DNA from: Lysinibacillus sphaericus OT4b.31
GTDB taxonomy: Bacteria; Bacillota; Bacilli; Bacillales_A; Planococcaceae
Direction of reading: 5' to 3'
Assembly: GCF_000392615.1 (NCBI RefSeq)
Contig: NZ_KB933398.1
Coordinates: forward strand, 527,927 to 591,926
DNA: 64,000 nucleotides
The first letter of the stretch is position 1, and each line of letters opens with the position of its first letter. Position numbers and translations under genes: made by a program. Of the stretch, positions 54,708 to 64,000 are shown piece by piece. A model generated the notes under the pieces. That model was given only the letters and a program-made list of their open reading frames with translations. It made no database searches and was not told the DNA's origin.

Positions 54708-56252
54708 ATGATTCCATACAAACACGAACCATTTACAGATTTTTCTCAAGAGGCAAACTACAATGCTTATCTAGAAGCATTAAATAAAGTAGAAGGTTAT
54801 TTAGGGCAAGATTACCCACTGATTATTGGTGGGGAACGTATTACAACAGAAGATAAAATTGTTTCTTATAACCCTGCAAAGAAAACAGAAGTGATTGGTC
54901 GCGTATCTAAGGCGAACCAAGAATTAGCTGAAAAAGCAATGCAAGTGGCAGATGAAACATTTAAAACATGGAAAAAAGTAGATCCAGCAGTTCGTGCAGA
55001 TGTGTTATTCAAAGCAGCAGCGATTATTCGTCGTCGTAAACATGAATTCTCTGCATTATTAACAAAAGAAGCTGGTAAACCTTGGAACGAGGCAGATGCT
55101 GATACAGCAGAAGCAATCGATTTCTTAGAATACTATGGTCGCCAAATGTTACGTATTAAAGACGGCCAACCTGTTGAAAGTCGTCCAGGTGAATACAACC
55201 GTTATGACTATATTCCTCTAGGAATTGGTATTGTGATTTCACCTTGGAACTTCCCGTTTGCAATTATGGCAGGTACAACAGTAGCAGCTCTAGTAACAGG
55301 GAACACAGTATTATTAAAACCGGCTTCAACAACGCCTGTAGTGGCATATAAATTCATCGAAGTATTAGAGCAAGCTGGTCTCCCAGCAGGCGCAGTGAAC
55401 TATGTACCAGGTTCTGGTGCAGAAGTTGGTGATTACTTAGTTGATCATCCGAAAACACGTTTTATCAGCTTCACAGGTTCTCGTGATGTTGGTTTACGCA
55501 TTAACAAACGTGCAGCAACACATAACGATGGTCAAATCTGGATTAAACGTGTAATCGCTGAAATGGGCGGTAAGGACACAATCGTAGTCGATAAAGAAGC
55601 AGATTTAGAACTTGCTGCACAATCTATTGTAAAATCAGCATTCGGCTTCTCAGGTCAAAAATGTTCAGCATGTTCTCGTGCAGTAATCGTAGAAGATGTC
55701 TATGACACTGTTGTTGATCGTGTACAAGAGCTAACAAATGCATTAACAATTGGTGACCCAACAGACTTCAGTAACTTTATGGCAACTGTTATTGACCAGG
55801 CAGCATTCAATAAAATTACAGAGTATATCGAAATCGGTAAAAATGAAGGGCGCCTGGTTGCAGGTGGTACAGCGGATGACTCAGTTGGTTACTTCGTTCA
55901 ACCAACAGTGTTTGCAGACGTAGATCCTTCAGCACGAATCATGAGAGAAGAAATTTTCGGACCTGTCGTTGCTATTGCGAAAGCGAAAGATTTTGACGAA
56001 GCAATTGCAATTGCAAACGATACAGAATATGGCTTAACTGGAGCGGTGATTACAACTAACCGTATGAACTTAGAAAAAGCTCGTGAAGATTTCCATGTAG
56101 GTAACTTATACTTCAACCGTGGTTGTACAGGTGCTATCGTTGGCTATCAACCATTTGGTGGCTTCAACATGTCTGGTACTGACTCTAAAGCGGGTGGCCC
56201 TGACTACTTACAACTGCATATGCAAGCTAAAACAACTTCAGAAATGCTTTAA
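54708..56252 (+). CDS. pruA: 1-pyrroline-5-carboxylate (glutamate semialdehyde) dehydrogenase
   Basis: 514-residue NAD-dependent aldehyde dehydrogenase turning P5C into glutamate (RocA type). Active-site Cys in [15 protein letters not shown], the catalytic Glu in IAEMGGKD, and nucleotide block [18 protein letters not shown] are present. Start ATG 54708 (MIPYKHEPF) after AAAGGGAGGA; an in-frame extension upstream has no site. First of three genes for proline/arginine/ornithine breakdown to 2-oxoglutarate. Confidence 0.93.
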   Translation: MIPYKHEPFTDFSQEANYNAYLEALNKVEGYLGQDYPLIIGGERITTEDKIVSYNPAKKTEVIGRVSKANQELAEKAMQVADETFKTWKKVDPAVRADVLFKAAAIIRRRKHEFSALLTKEAGKPWNEADADTAEAIDFLEYYGRQMLRIKDGQPVESRPGEYNRYDYIPLGIGIVISPWNFPFAIMAGTTVAALVTGNTVLLKPASTTPVVAYKFIEVLEQAGLPAGAVNYVPGSGAEVGDYLVDHPKTRFISFTGSRDVGLRINKRAATHNDGQIWIKRVIAEMGGKDTIVVDKEADLELAAQSIVKSAFGFSGQKCSACSRAVIVEDVYDTVVDRVQELTNALTIGDPTDFSNFMATVIDQAAFNKITEYIEIGKNEGRLVAGGTADDSVGYFVQPTVFADVDPSARIMREEIFGPVVAIAKAKDFDEAIAIANDTEYGLTGAVITTNRMNLEKAREDFHVGNLYFNRGCTGAIVGYQPFGGFNMSGTDSKAGGPDYLQLHMQAKTTSEML

Positions 56253-56262
56253 TTTTTAACGC

Positions 56263-56345
56263 TATAAAAAGAGAGCTTCCATAATAGGACATCATTGATG
56301 AGAAAGGCGGGCTTTGTAAAAAGTCTCAGCCTGTCTCTCTTTTAT
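56263..56345 (+). other. Intercistronic hairpin pruA-rocD
   Basis: TATAAAAAGAGAG (56263-56275) pairs with CTCTCTTTTATA (56334-56345), enclosing a 58-nt loop region. It may stabilise or process the mRNA, or be a partial terminator; no T run beyond TTTT inside the stem. Confidence 0.45.
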
Positions 56346-56382
56346 AGAACTATTATCATGAAGTATAAGGAGAGAATACTAT

Positions 56383-57576
56383 ATGACAAATTCACAACAA
56401 GTTATTGAAAAAACGCAAAATTATGGTGCTGCAAACTATCATCCACTGCCAATCGTTATTGCAGAGGCTGAAGGTGCATGGGTAACAGATCCGGAAGGTA
56501 ACAAATATTTAGATATGCTATCTGCTTACTCTGCTGTAAATCAGGGACATAGACATCCGAAAATTATCGCTGCGTTAAAAGAGCAAGCTGACAAAGTAAC
56601 ATTAACTTCTCGTGCTTTCTATAGTGAAAACTTAGGTGAGTGGTATGAGCTTGTAGGTAAATTAACAAATAAACAAATGGTATTACCGATGAATACGGGT
56701 GCAGAAGCAGTAGAAACAGCGTTTAAAGCGGCTCGTCGTTGGGCATACGATGTAAAAGGTGTAGAAGATGGCAAAGCAGAAATAATTGCATGTAATGGGA
56801 ACTTCCATGGGCGTACAATGCTTGCTGTATCATTATCATCTGATGAAGAATATCGTCGTGGTTTCGGACCGATGCTACCAAATGTAAAGCTTGTAGATTA
56901 CGGTAATTTGGAAGCACTTAAAGCAGCGATTACACCAAATACAGCAGCATTTTTAATTGAACCAATTCAAGGGGAAGCTGGTATTGTCATTCCTTCAGAA
57001 GGTTTCTTAAAAGCTGCTCGTGAACTATGCCGTGAAAACAATGTATTATTTATTGCTGATGAGATTCAAGCTGGTTTAGCACGTACAGGTAAAATGTTCG
57101 CTTGTGATTGGGAAGATGTTGAACCAGATATGTACATTTTAGGGAAAGCTTTAGGTGGCGGTGTATTCCCAATTTCTTGTGTAGCTGCAAACCGTGACAT
57201 TTTAGGCGTGTTCAACCCAGGTTCACATGGCTCCACTTTCGGTGGAAATCCTTTAGCTTGTGCAGTCTCTATTGCATCAATTAAAGTATTACTAGATGAG
57301 AAACTAGCAGAGCGTTCACATGACCTTGGCGAATATTTCAAAGGAAAGCTTCAAAATATTAATAACCCCGTTATTAAAGAAGTTCGTGGTCGTGGATTAT
57401 TTATCGGAATGGAACTAACAGAATCAGCACGTCCATACTGTGAAAAGCTAAAAGAATTAGGTTTATTATGTAAAGAAACACATGATACAGTAATTCGTTT
57501 TGCACCACCACTTGTCATTTCACAAGAAGATTTAGATTGGTCAATCGCGCAAATTGAAAAAGTTTTTAAACTTTAA
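56383..57576 (+). CDS. rocD: Ornithine aminotransferase
   Basis: Class III PLP aminotransferase, 397 aa, converting ornithine to glutamate semialdehyde. [46 protein letters not shown] and the PLP Lys in [13 protein letters not shown] are present; [16 protein letters not shown] completes the active site. SD AAGGAGAG. It feeds P5C to PruA upstream. Confidence 0.94.
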   Translation: MTNSQQVIEKTQNYGAANYHPLPIVIAEAEGAWVTDPEGNKYLDMLSAYSAVNQGHRHPKIIAALKEQADKVTLTSRAFYSENLGEWYELVGKLTNKQMVLPMNTGAEAVETAFKAARRWAYDVKGVEDGKAEIIACNGNFHGRTMLAVSLSSDEEYRRGFGPMLPNVKLVDYGNLEALKAAITPNTAAFLIEPIQGEAGIVIPSEGFLKAARELCRENNVLFIADEIQAGLARTGKMFACDWEDVEPDMYILGKALGGGVFPISCVAANRDILGVFNPGSHGSTFGGNPLACAVSIASIKVLLDEKLAERSHDLGEYFKGKLQNINNPVIKEVRGRGLFIGMELTESARPYCEKLKELGLLCKETHDTVIRFAPPLVISQEDLDWSIAQIEKVFKL

Positions 57577-57659
57577 CAAAATGTTCACATTTTAATTCGG
57601 AAGTGTGTTACAATGATGCCGATATACTATCATTAATAAAAACAAAGAGGCGATTTAAT

Positions 57660-58904
57660 ATGTCTGAAAACTTAAATCTGTTCACATCAACTCAAGATGT
57701 CATTCAAGATGCTTTAAATAAACTTGGTTATGACGAAGCAATGTATGAATTATTAAAGGAACCACTTCGCATGCTACAAGTCCGCATCCCAGTTAAAATG
57801 GATGACGGTACAACAAAAGTATTCACTGGTTACCGAGCACAACATAATGATGCTGTAGGACCGACTAAAGGTGGCGTACGCTTCCACCCAGCTGTTTCTG
57901 AGGAAGAAGTTAAAGCGCTTTCAATGTGGATGACATTGAAATGTGGGATTGTTGATTTACCATATGGCGGTGGTAAAGGCGGCGTTATTTGTGACCCGCG
58001 CCAAATGTCTATGGGCGAAATCGAACGCCTAAGCCGTGGTTATGTTCGTGCAGTGAGTCAAATCGTAGGACCTACAAAAGATATTCCAGCTCCAGACGTA
58101 TTTACAAATGCACAAATCATGGCTTGGATGATGGATGAATACAGCCGTATGGACGAATTCAACTCACCTGGTTTCATTACAGGTAAACCACTTGTACTTG
58201 GTGGTTCTCAAGGTCGTGACCGTGCAACTGCACAAGGTGTAACAATTGTTATCGAAGAAGCAGCAAAAAAACGTGGAATTGACATTAAAGGTGCTCGTAT
58301 CGTTATTCAAGGTTTCGGTAACGCGGGTAGCTTCCTTGCAAAATTCATGCATGATTTAGGTGCAAAAGTAATCGGTATTTCTGATGCTTATGGTGCACTC
58401 CATGATCCTGAAGGTTTAGATATCGATTACCTATTAGATCGTCGTGATAGTTTCGGTACAGTAACAACTTTATTTGAAAACACAATTTCAAACAAAGAAT
58501 TATTAGAACTTGATTGTGATATTTTAGTGCCGGCTGCTATCGAAAACCAAATTACTGCTGACAATGCGCATAATATTAAAGCAAACATCGTAGTAGAAGC
58601 AGCAAATGGTCCAACAACTGCTGAAGCAACTAGAATTTTAACAGATCGTGGCATTTTACTTGTACCAGACGTATTAGCTTCTGCTGGTGGTGTTACAGTT
58701 TCTTACTTTGAATGGGTTCAAAATAACCAAGGTTATTACTGGACTGAAGAAGAAGTAGAAGAACGCCTTTACAAAAAAATGGTTGAAGCCTTTGATAATG
58801 TTTATACAACAGCGACAACACGCAACATTAACATGCGCTTAGCTGCATACATGGTAGGTGTTCGCCGCACTGCAGAAGCATCTCGCTTCCGTGGATGGGT
58901 TTAA
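57660..58904 (+). CDS. NAD-specific glutamate dehydrogenase (RocG/GudB type)
   Basis: 414 aa. Catalytic block KCGIVDLPYGGGKGGVICDP with the active-site Lys, and the NAD fold VIQGFGNAGSFLAKF. Start ATG 57660 (MSENLNLFTS) after AAAGAGGCG; an earlier in-frame start at 57603 has no site. It completes the path to 2-oxoglutarate. RocG and GudB cannot be told apart by sequence alone; no insertion inactivating the active site, as in B. subtilis 168 GudB, is seen. Confidence 0.92.
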   Translation: MSENLNLFTSTQDVIQDALNKLGYDEAMYELLKEPLRMLQVRIPVKMDDGTTKVFTGYRAQHNDAVGPTKGGVRFHPAVSEEEVKALSMWMTLKCGIVDLPYGGGKGGVICDPRQMSMGEIERLSRGYVRAVSQIVGPTKDIPAPDVFTNAQIMAWMMDEYSRMDEFNSPGFITGKPLVLGGSQGRDRATAQGVTIVIEEAAKKRGIDIKGARIVIQGFGNAGSFLAKFMHDLGAKVIGISDAYGALHDPEGLDIDYLLDRRDSFGTVTTLFENTISNKELLELDCDILVPAAIENQITADNAHNIKANIVVEAANGPTTAEATRILTDRGILLVPDVLASAGGVTVSYFEWVQNNQGYYWTEEEVEERLYKKMVEAFDNVYTTATTRNINMRLAAYMVGVRRTAEASRFRGWV

Positions 58905-58920
58905 TCAATAGATAAATGAT

Positions 58921-58960
58921 AAACGAGACATTCCCAACTAATGGGATGTCTCGTTTTTTT
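58921..58960 (+). terminator. Intrinsic terminator after glutamate dehydrogenase
   Basis: 14-bp stem with one bulged T (58921-58935 with 58943-58956) and a T run. Confidence 0.85.
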
Positions 58961-58980
58961 CTGTTTGTGGCTCTTTTTGC

Positions 58981-59148
58981 GAAGTGACGGATATGTTCGT
59001 CGAAATGACGGATAAAATCATCAAAGTGACGGATAGAATCGCTGAAACGACGGATAAGGTCATCAAAGTGATGGATAGAATCGCCGTAAAGACGGATAAG
59101 TTCATCAAAGTGACGGATAGAACCTCTAAAGTGACGGATGAGGAATTA
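58981..59148. repeat. 21-bp tandem repeat, eight units
   Basis: Eight exact-length 21-bp units around GTGACGGATA. Units 2, 4, 6 (ending AA-TCATC) and 3, 5, 7 (ending AGAATCGC-like) alternate, giving a 42-bp higher-order period. Both strands are open in one frame (plus: TDKIIKV-type heptads), but no binding site precedes the GTG at 58984, so coding is not supported. The rest of 58961-59277 is empty up to the yugJ binding site. Confidence 0.8.
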
Positions 59149-59277
59149 GCTGTGCCTATTCCTGAAAAAATATACATCGCCTATTCTAATTACATGATAC
59201 ATGTATAGCATAATGCTTAAATCTTTGCTTTCGCTGTTATAAATATGAGAAAATCCAAGTAGAAAGGGGCGATTTCC

Positions 59278-60441
59278 ATGAATTCATTTACATTCTATAA
59301 TCCTGTTAGATTACACTTTGGTGAAGATGCGCTAGAAAGATTAGCAAAGGAGTTAGCGCAATACGGTAATAAGGTGTTGGTTGTATATGGCGGAGGCAGC
59401 ATAAAGAAAAACGGCGTATACGATGCTGTGATAGAGAAATTACAACAAGCGGATAAAACGATTTTTGAATTGAGCGGTGTTGAGCCGAACCCTCGTGTTG
59501 AGACAGCCCGTCTTGGCATTGATATTTGTAAAAAAGAAGGTATTGATCTTGTCCTTGCTGTTGGTGGAGGGTCCGTTATTGACTGTTCAAAATTAATAGT
59601 AGCTGGTGCAAAATATGATGGTGATGCGTGGGATATCGTCAAGAGAAAGGTAATTGCACAAGAGGCGTTACCACTAGGAACAGTATTAACATTAGCTGCA
59701 ACAGGTTCAGAAATGAATTCTGGCTCTGTTATTACGAACGCTGTAACCGAAGAAAAGTTAAGTTGGGGTAGTCCGGCGGCATTCCCGCGTTTTTCAATTT
59801 TAAATCCGGCCTACACTGTTTCGGTACCGAAAAATCATACAGTTTACGGTATCGTTGATATGATGTCACATGTATTTGAACAGTACTTCCATAATGCGAC
59901 GAATACGCCAATCACAGATGAAATGAGTGAGGGTGTCTTGCGTACAGTAATTGCTACAGCTCCAAAACTAATGAAGGATTTAGATAATGTTGCGTTACGC
60001 GAAACGATTCTATTAGCTGGAACAGTTGGTTTAAATGGCTTTTTATCGATGGGTTCTCGCGGCGATTGGGCATCACATGATATTGAGCATGCGGTATCAG
60101 CGATTTATGATATTCCACATGCGGGCGGTTTAGCTATTTTACAGCCACATTGGATGCGTTTAAGCGTACCGATAAATCCTGAGCGTTTTGCTGGTATTGG
60201 GGTACGTGTCTTTGGTGTTGATGAGAAGGGTAAAACAACAGAGGAAGTGGCTTATGAAGGAATCGACCGTCTATCCGCATTTTGGACATCTTTAGGTGCT
60301 CCAAACCGCTTAGCAGATTATGATATTGATGATTCGAAATTCAATCAAATTGTTGAACATGCTATGCATAATGGACCTTTTGGTAACTTTAAAAAGTTAC
60401 AGGAAGAAGATGTACGTACGATTTTACAGAATGCAAGATAG
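59278..60441 (+). CDS. yugJ: Iron-containing NADH-dependent alcohol (butanol) dehydrogenase, YugJ-like
   Basis: 387-residue Fe-ADH family enzyme. NAD block [34 protein letters not shown], and metal ligands in [23 protein letters not shown] are intact. GGGGCG precedes ATG 59278. Similar to B. subtilis YugJ and Clostridium BdhA/B. No Rex box was seen upstream. Substrate is probably a short-chain aldehyde/alcohol. Confidence 0.9.
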   Translation: MNSFTFYNPVRLHFGEDALERLAKELAQYGNKVLVVYGGGSIKKNGVYDAVIEKLQQADKTIFELSGVEPNPRVETARLGIDICKKEGIDLVLAVGGGSVIDCSKLIVAGAKYDGDAWDIVKRKVIAQEALPLGTVLTLAATGSEMNSGSVITNAVTEEKLSWGSPAAFPRFSILNPAYTVSVPKNHTVYGIVDMMSHVFEQYFHNATNTPITDEMSEGVLRTVIATAPKLMKDLDNVALRETILLAGTVGLNGFLSMGSRGDWASHDIEHAVSAIYDIPHAGGLAILQPHWMRLSVPINPERFAGIGVRVFGVDEKGKTTEEVAYEGIDRLSAFWTSLGAPNRLADYDIDDSKFNQIVEHAMHNGPFGNFKKLQEEDVRTILQNAR

Positions 60442-60459
60442 TAGATAGGGTTCCTGTTT

Positions 60460-60507
60460 AGGAAGTAATGAAAGGTGAGGTAATGCCTTTCGTACTTCCT
60501 TTTTTTA
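60460..60507 (+). terminator. Intrinsic terminator after yugJ
   Basis: Imperfect stem AGGAAGTA-TGAAAGG with CCTTTC-TACTTCCT followed by seven T. Confidence 0.8.
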
Positions 60508-60532
60508 TTTTTTCACCTACTGGTATAAAATA

Positions 60533-60565
60533 ATAGCCAACTGCCTGAAGTCGGGCAATTGGCTA
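60533..60565 (-). terminator. Hairpin after the CDF gene
   Basis: TAGCCAA-TGCC / GGGCAATTGGCTA stem (60533-60544 with 60553-60565), T-rich on the minus strand. Confidence 0.65.
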
Positions 60566-60578
60566 AATCGATTTAATG

Positions 60579-61565
60579 TTAAATAGTGGGCCTTGTGGGC
60601 TTGTCTGCAACGTGTACCCAGTTTAATAAACCATCATCTTCATCAAATAAAATGGCCACTTTTGATACGCCTTTTTGACTTAAAATAACTGCTGTTAAAT
60701 GGTCGCGTACATCATCTAGGTACGCAAGTGATAAATTAGCATCGGCTTCTGCAACTAACTCAACATGCAAAAACTCACCTTCTTTAACAACCTCTAGACG
60801 TACAATATCTTTAATATTTGGATCCTCCATTACGAGATGAGCGATATGGTTAAGCATTTCCTCATCCGTTTCACCGATAACGCCACGGGCATTATCAAGA
60901 AATATCTTGCCAACTACATAAAACATCATACAGCCGATAATCATTGACACGAGTCCTTCGATTCTTGCCCACCCTGTAAAGTGTGCAATTAAAATAGCAG
61001 CAAATGCTAATACATTCCCAGCTGTGGCTACTAAATCTTCCATAAACACTAATTTTGTTGCTGGTTTTGCGCGCTTCAAATAAGTAAATGCTTTAGTAAT
61101 AGTAGCTAAACCAGCTTTTTCTTGCCCAGCCTCATGCAGCACTTCGACAGCTGCTTTTGCAAGGACTATGCTCTCTAACACAATCCCGATAAATAAAACA
61201 CCAAGTGCAATGAACATTCCTTTTGATTCACCAGCTGGATGCATAAAATGATGCCAGCCTTCTTTTACAGTTTCATAAGAAAGAATCGCTACTATAATGA
61301 CGGCGAATAGACAAACCAGATTAACAATTCGACCAAATCCTGCAGGGAATTGCTTCGTCGGCGCTTTTTTTGAAAGAGCTGAACCAATATAAACAAATAA
61401 TTGGTTTGCTGCATCGCCAAGGGAGTGCATCATTTCTGCAAACATGGCAACATTCCCTGTGAAGGAGAAGGCAACGCCTTTAATGATTCCTAGAAATGCA
61501 TTGACACATGCAGCCATAAGGGAGGGCTTATTACCATCTTTTAATAGTTTCAATAATTCTGCCAT
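60579..61565 (-). CDS. Cation diffusion facilitator family transporter
   Basis: 328 aa with six membrane segments. GNVAMFAEMMHSLGDAANQLFVYIG carries the HxxxD metal site of segment II, and VFMEDLVATAGNVLAFAAIL the (E/H)xxxD of segment V. The cytosolic C-terminal domain is about 95 residues. Start ATG 61565 (MAELLKLL) with GGAGGA. Segment sequences resemble the ZnT9-like subgroup; Zn2+ or Mn2+ efflux is inferred. It follows the MgtC gene by 15 nt, so the two are probably cotranscribed. Confidence 0.85.
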   Translation of the reverse strand: MAELLKLLKDGNKPSLMAACVNAFLGIIKGVAFSFTGNVAMFAEMMHSLGDAANQLFVYIGSALSKKAPTKQFPAGFGRIVNLVCLFAVIIVAILSYETVKEGWHHFMHPAGESKGMFIALGVLFIGIVLESIVLAKAAVEVLHEAGQEKAGLATITKAFTYLKRAKPATKLVFMEDLVATAGNVLAFAAILIAHFTGWARIEGLVSMIIGCMMFYVVGKIFLDNARGVIGETDEEMLNHIAHLVMEDPNIKDIVRLEVVKEGEFLHVELVAEADANLSLAYLDDVRDHLTAVILSQKGVSKVAILFDEDDGLLNWVHVADKPTRPTI

Positions 61566-61580
61566 AGAAGTGTCCTCCAA

Positions 61581-62303
61581 CTAGTTTAAAATTTCCATTT
61601 CAATTTTTTCTACATAAGATAAGGCTCGCAATGAACGATAAAACGACAGTAAGTTATCCGAGATTATTAACGATAGTCGTAAATCTAATTCGTGTAAAAC
61701 AGTATCATTTCTTAGTGGAATATCTTTTATGCGCATGTTTTCGATAATAATATTATTTTCCTTTAGAAATTGAAGAAAAGATTCAGCATGGCAATCATCG
61801 TCAATTTGGATTTTTAATGATATTTCTCTCATTCGAATACGTTTTGGTCCGATTTTCATAAGAAATGGCGATAACACTTCAATACCAAAGACAATGATAA
61901 TAACTGCTAATGTAGCATCCATATAGAAACCTGCGCCAACTGCTATTCCGATTCCAGCAGCTCCCCAAATCATCGCGGCAGTCGTTAATCCCGAAATGCT
62001 ATCGTTACCACGTCTTAAAATAACTCCTGCTCCAAGAAAGCCGATGCCACTTACGACTTGTGCTGCTAAACGAAGCGGATCCATTGTGATATTAATATCT
62101 GCTCTTGGGGGTGTTGAGTATGCAGTCTCAATCGAAATAATTGTCAGTAGACAGCTGAACGTCGCAATAACTAAGCTCGTTTTCAATCCAACAGGCTTCT
62201 TTTTTAATTCCCTTTCAATACCGATTACTAAACTTAATGTGGCTGCAATAATTAATTTTATGCCAACTTCATATGTAATCATATTTTCCAATAGTGTATC
62301 CAT
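61581..62303 (-). CDS. MgtC/SapB family membrane protein
   Basis: About 240 aa. N-terminal membrane domain with LSLVIGIERELKKKPVGLKTSLVI, GFLGAGVILRR and GLTTAAMIWGAAGIGIAVGAGFY, the MgtC core, then a cytosolic ACT-like tail of about 85 residues. Start ATG 62303 (MDTLLEN) with GGAGGG. Roles in Mg2+ limitation or ATP synthase regulation are known for other members; not assignable here. Confidence 0.85.
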   Translation of the reverse strand: MDTLLENMITYEVGIKLIIAATLSLVIGIERELKKKPVGLKTSLVIATFSCLLTIISIETAYSTPPRADINITMDPLRLAAQVVSGIGFLGAGVILRRGNDSISGLTTAAMIWGAAGIGIAVGAGFYMDATLAVIIIVFGIEVLSPFLMKIGPKRIRMREISLKIQIDDDCHAESFLQFLKENNIIIENMRIKDIPLRNDTVLHELDLRLSLIISDNLLSFYRSLRALSYVEKIEMEILN

Positions 62304-62437
62304 TCTCAACCCTCCACCGATATTTCGTATTGCTAAGAGATATGCAAGCTGTCATTATTATATGTACATTACTTTTTTGTATTGTACATCACGGAACTAA
62401 TGATGTATAAGCATATTTGAAGCGGAGGTGGAATTCA

Positions 62438-63337
62438 ATGGAGCAACCAAAAATTCATCCATATATCCCAATTTTTATTGGCGTTATTTCTGTATCCTTA
62501 TCTGCTATTTTTGTGAAGTTAGCAAATGCAGAGGCGGGTATCATTGCCTTTTATCGGATGTTGTTTTCGGTGATAATTATGGCGCCGCTATTTTTATGGA
62601 AATATACTGCTGAGTTAAAACAATTATCGAAGCGGGATTGGTTGTTTTCTTCAATTGCAGGTATATTCTTATCATTTCATTTTATTCTGTGGTTTGAATC
62701 ACTTAATTACACATCTGTTGCAAGTTCCACTGTTCTTGTGACGCTACAGCCACTATTTGCGTTTGTTGGTACATATTTTTTCTTTAAAGAAAAGATTACT
62801 GTAAAAACCATTTTTGCTGGTGTGATTGCCATTGTCGGAAGTGTATTGATTAGTTGGGGAGATTTTAAGTTAAGTGGTTCGGCATTTTATGGAGATATGC
62901 TTGCACTTATCGCTTGTGCACTCATTACGGCTTATTTATTATTTGGTCAAGATGTACGTAAACGGCTATCTCTTGTGACATATACCATGATTGTTTATGT
63001 GGTAAGTACCATTACGTTGTTTTTATATGTACTTATTAAAGGAGAGTCATTCGGTCCTTACTCAACAATCGATTGGATATGGTTTATTTTATTAGCGATT
63101 GTACCAAATTTATTAGGCCATACATTATTTAATTGGTCTATTAAATATGTTAGTACAAATGTTGTTTCAATTGCTATCTTATTTGAACCAATTGGTGCGG
63201 CGGTGTTGGCGATTTTTATTTTCCAAGAGTATTTAATCGCTACGCAAATCATTGGTGGTTTAATTGTTATATTAGGTATAATCTTATTTATTATTGATGA
63301 AAATAAGATTTTAAAGTTTTTTTCTAAAAAAGCTTGA
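62438..63337 (+). CDS. EamA/DMT-family transporter
   Basis: 299 aa with ten membrane segments in two EamA repeats (SVSLSAIFVKLANAEAGIIAFYRM; ALITAYLLFGQDVRKRLSL). Start ATG 62438 (MEQPKIHPYI) after GGAGGTGG. A small-molecule exporter, substrate unknown. Last protein gene before the rRNA operon. Confidence 0.85.
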   Translation: MEQPKIHPYIPIFIGVISVSLSAIFVKLANAEAGIIAFYRMLFSVIIMAPLFLWKYTAELKQLSKRDWLFSSIAGIFLSFHFILWFESLNYTSVASSTVLVTLQPLFAFVGTYFFFKEKITVKTIFAGVIAIVGSVLISWGDFKLSGSAFYGDMLALIACALITAYLLFGQDVRKRLSLVTYTMIVYVVSTITLFLYVLIKGESFGPYSTIDWIWFILLAIVPNLLGHTLFNWSIKYVSTNVVSIAILFEPIGAAVLAIFIFQEYLIATQIIGGLIVILGIILFIIDENKILKFFSKKA

Positions 63338-63416
63338 TTTACAATAAAAAATGTTATATATTATTACTTGTCCTTAACAAGAAGGATTGCTTAAGAAAAA
63401 TATTTCGAAATAGTTG

Positions 63417-63445
63417 TTGACTTCTTGTTAAACACAAGTTATGAT
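63417..63445 (+). promoter_or_regulatory. rRNA operon promoter
   Basis: -35 TTGACT (63417-63422), 17-bp spacer, -10 TATGAT (63440-63445), with an A/T-rich stretch upstream. The leader (63480-63609) contains the CTTGAAAACTGAACAAGCAA block typical of Bacillales rRNA leaders/spacers; no protein gene lies in 63338-63609. Confidence 0.75.
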
Positions 63446-63609
63446 AATAGAGTCGCTGAAATAAATCGACGACAACATGAACCTTGAAAACTGAACAAGC
63501 AAAACGTAATCAATAAAGTTTTCAGTAACGAACTTCGGTGCGTGAACAAAACAAAATTTTGGACATCAAAAATGATGCCAGCAAAACAATTTGAGCTTAT
63601 CAAATTTCT

Positions 63610-64000
<391 letters not shown>

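Noticed and set aside
58938..59208. Two overlapping 75-80 codon frames on opposite strands as protein genes
   Set aside because: Both are products of a 21-bp tandem repeat that is free of stops in several frames; neither has a ribosome binding site.

Overview
The window is chromosomal DNA of a low-GC, spore-forming member of the Bacillales, most likely Lysinibacillus or a close relative. Evidence: the 16S rRNA start at the right edge, AGGAGG-type ribosome binding sites with frequent TTG/GTG starts, a sporulation gene (yunB), a spore-coat-like Gly/Tyr/Pro-rich protein, and gene blocks that follow the Bacillus subtilis yun-yut-yui and yuf-yug order.

Layout. 1-9.6 kb: HD-GYP protein (cut by the left edge), yunB, lipA, yutD, a HAD phosphatase, DUF3055, yutE-yutF, yuzB, the NADH-dehydrogenase-like yutJ behind two Rex boxes, yuzD, nfu (yutI), a DUF2225 protein and an A-type Fe-S carrier (yutM). 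9.6-11.4 kb: a decayed methyltransferase gene and a divergent CarD/MarR pair sharing two palindromic operators. 11.6-19.7 kb: NUDIX hydrolase, LytS/LytT two-component system next to cstA, yuiB, yuiD, leucyl aminopeptidase, coat-like protein. 20.1-34.4 kb: a complete sulfate assimilation region in three transcription units: cobA-sirB-yezD-cysJ-cysI, the sulfate ABC importer sbp-cysT-cysW-cysA (cysW is frameshifted), and cysH-cysP-sat-cysC. 35-41.4 kb: full Mrp Na+/H+ antiporter operon A-G and yufK. 41.7-50.2 kb: class A PBP, cyclophilin, CorA-like protein, PatB-type C-S lyase, yugE, NSS transporter. 50.5-60.4 kb: ECF sigma factor with membrane partner, yugI, an arginine/ornithine/glutamate catabolic set (RocR-like regulator, P5C dehydrogenase, ornithine aminotransferase, glutamate dehydrogenase), a 21-bp tandem repeat and yugJ. 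60.6-64 kb: CDF and MgtC transporters, EamA exporter, rRNA promoter and partial 16S gene.

Most interesting: all three sulfur operons begin with the same small RNA element, GCU-GR-5 bp stem-AA(A)-A-GGC, directly joined to an intrinsic terminator. The stem changes in a compensatory way between copies, and the closing GGC is also the base of the terminator, so the hairpin would be an antiterminator of the RAT type. I do not recognise it as a named family, and the S-box expected at cysH from B. subtilis is not there. The cysH and sbp promoters also share a 17-bp palindrome over the -35 box (15 of 17 identical). Also notable: a family of about 200-bp intergenic repeats carrying a terminator hairpin, four of whose copies lie next to fragments of IS1182-type transposase genes.
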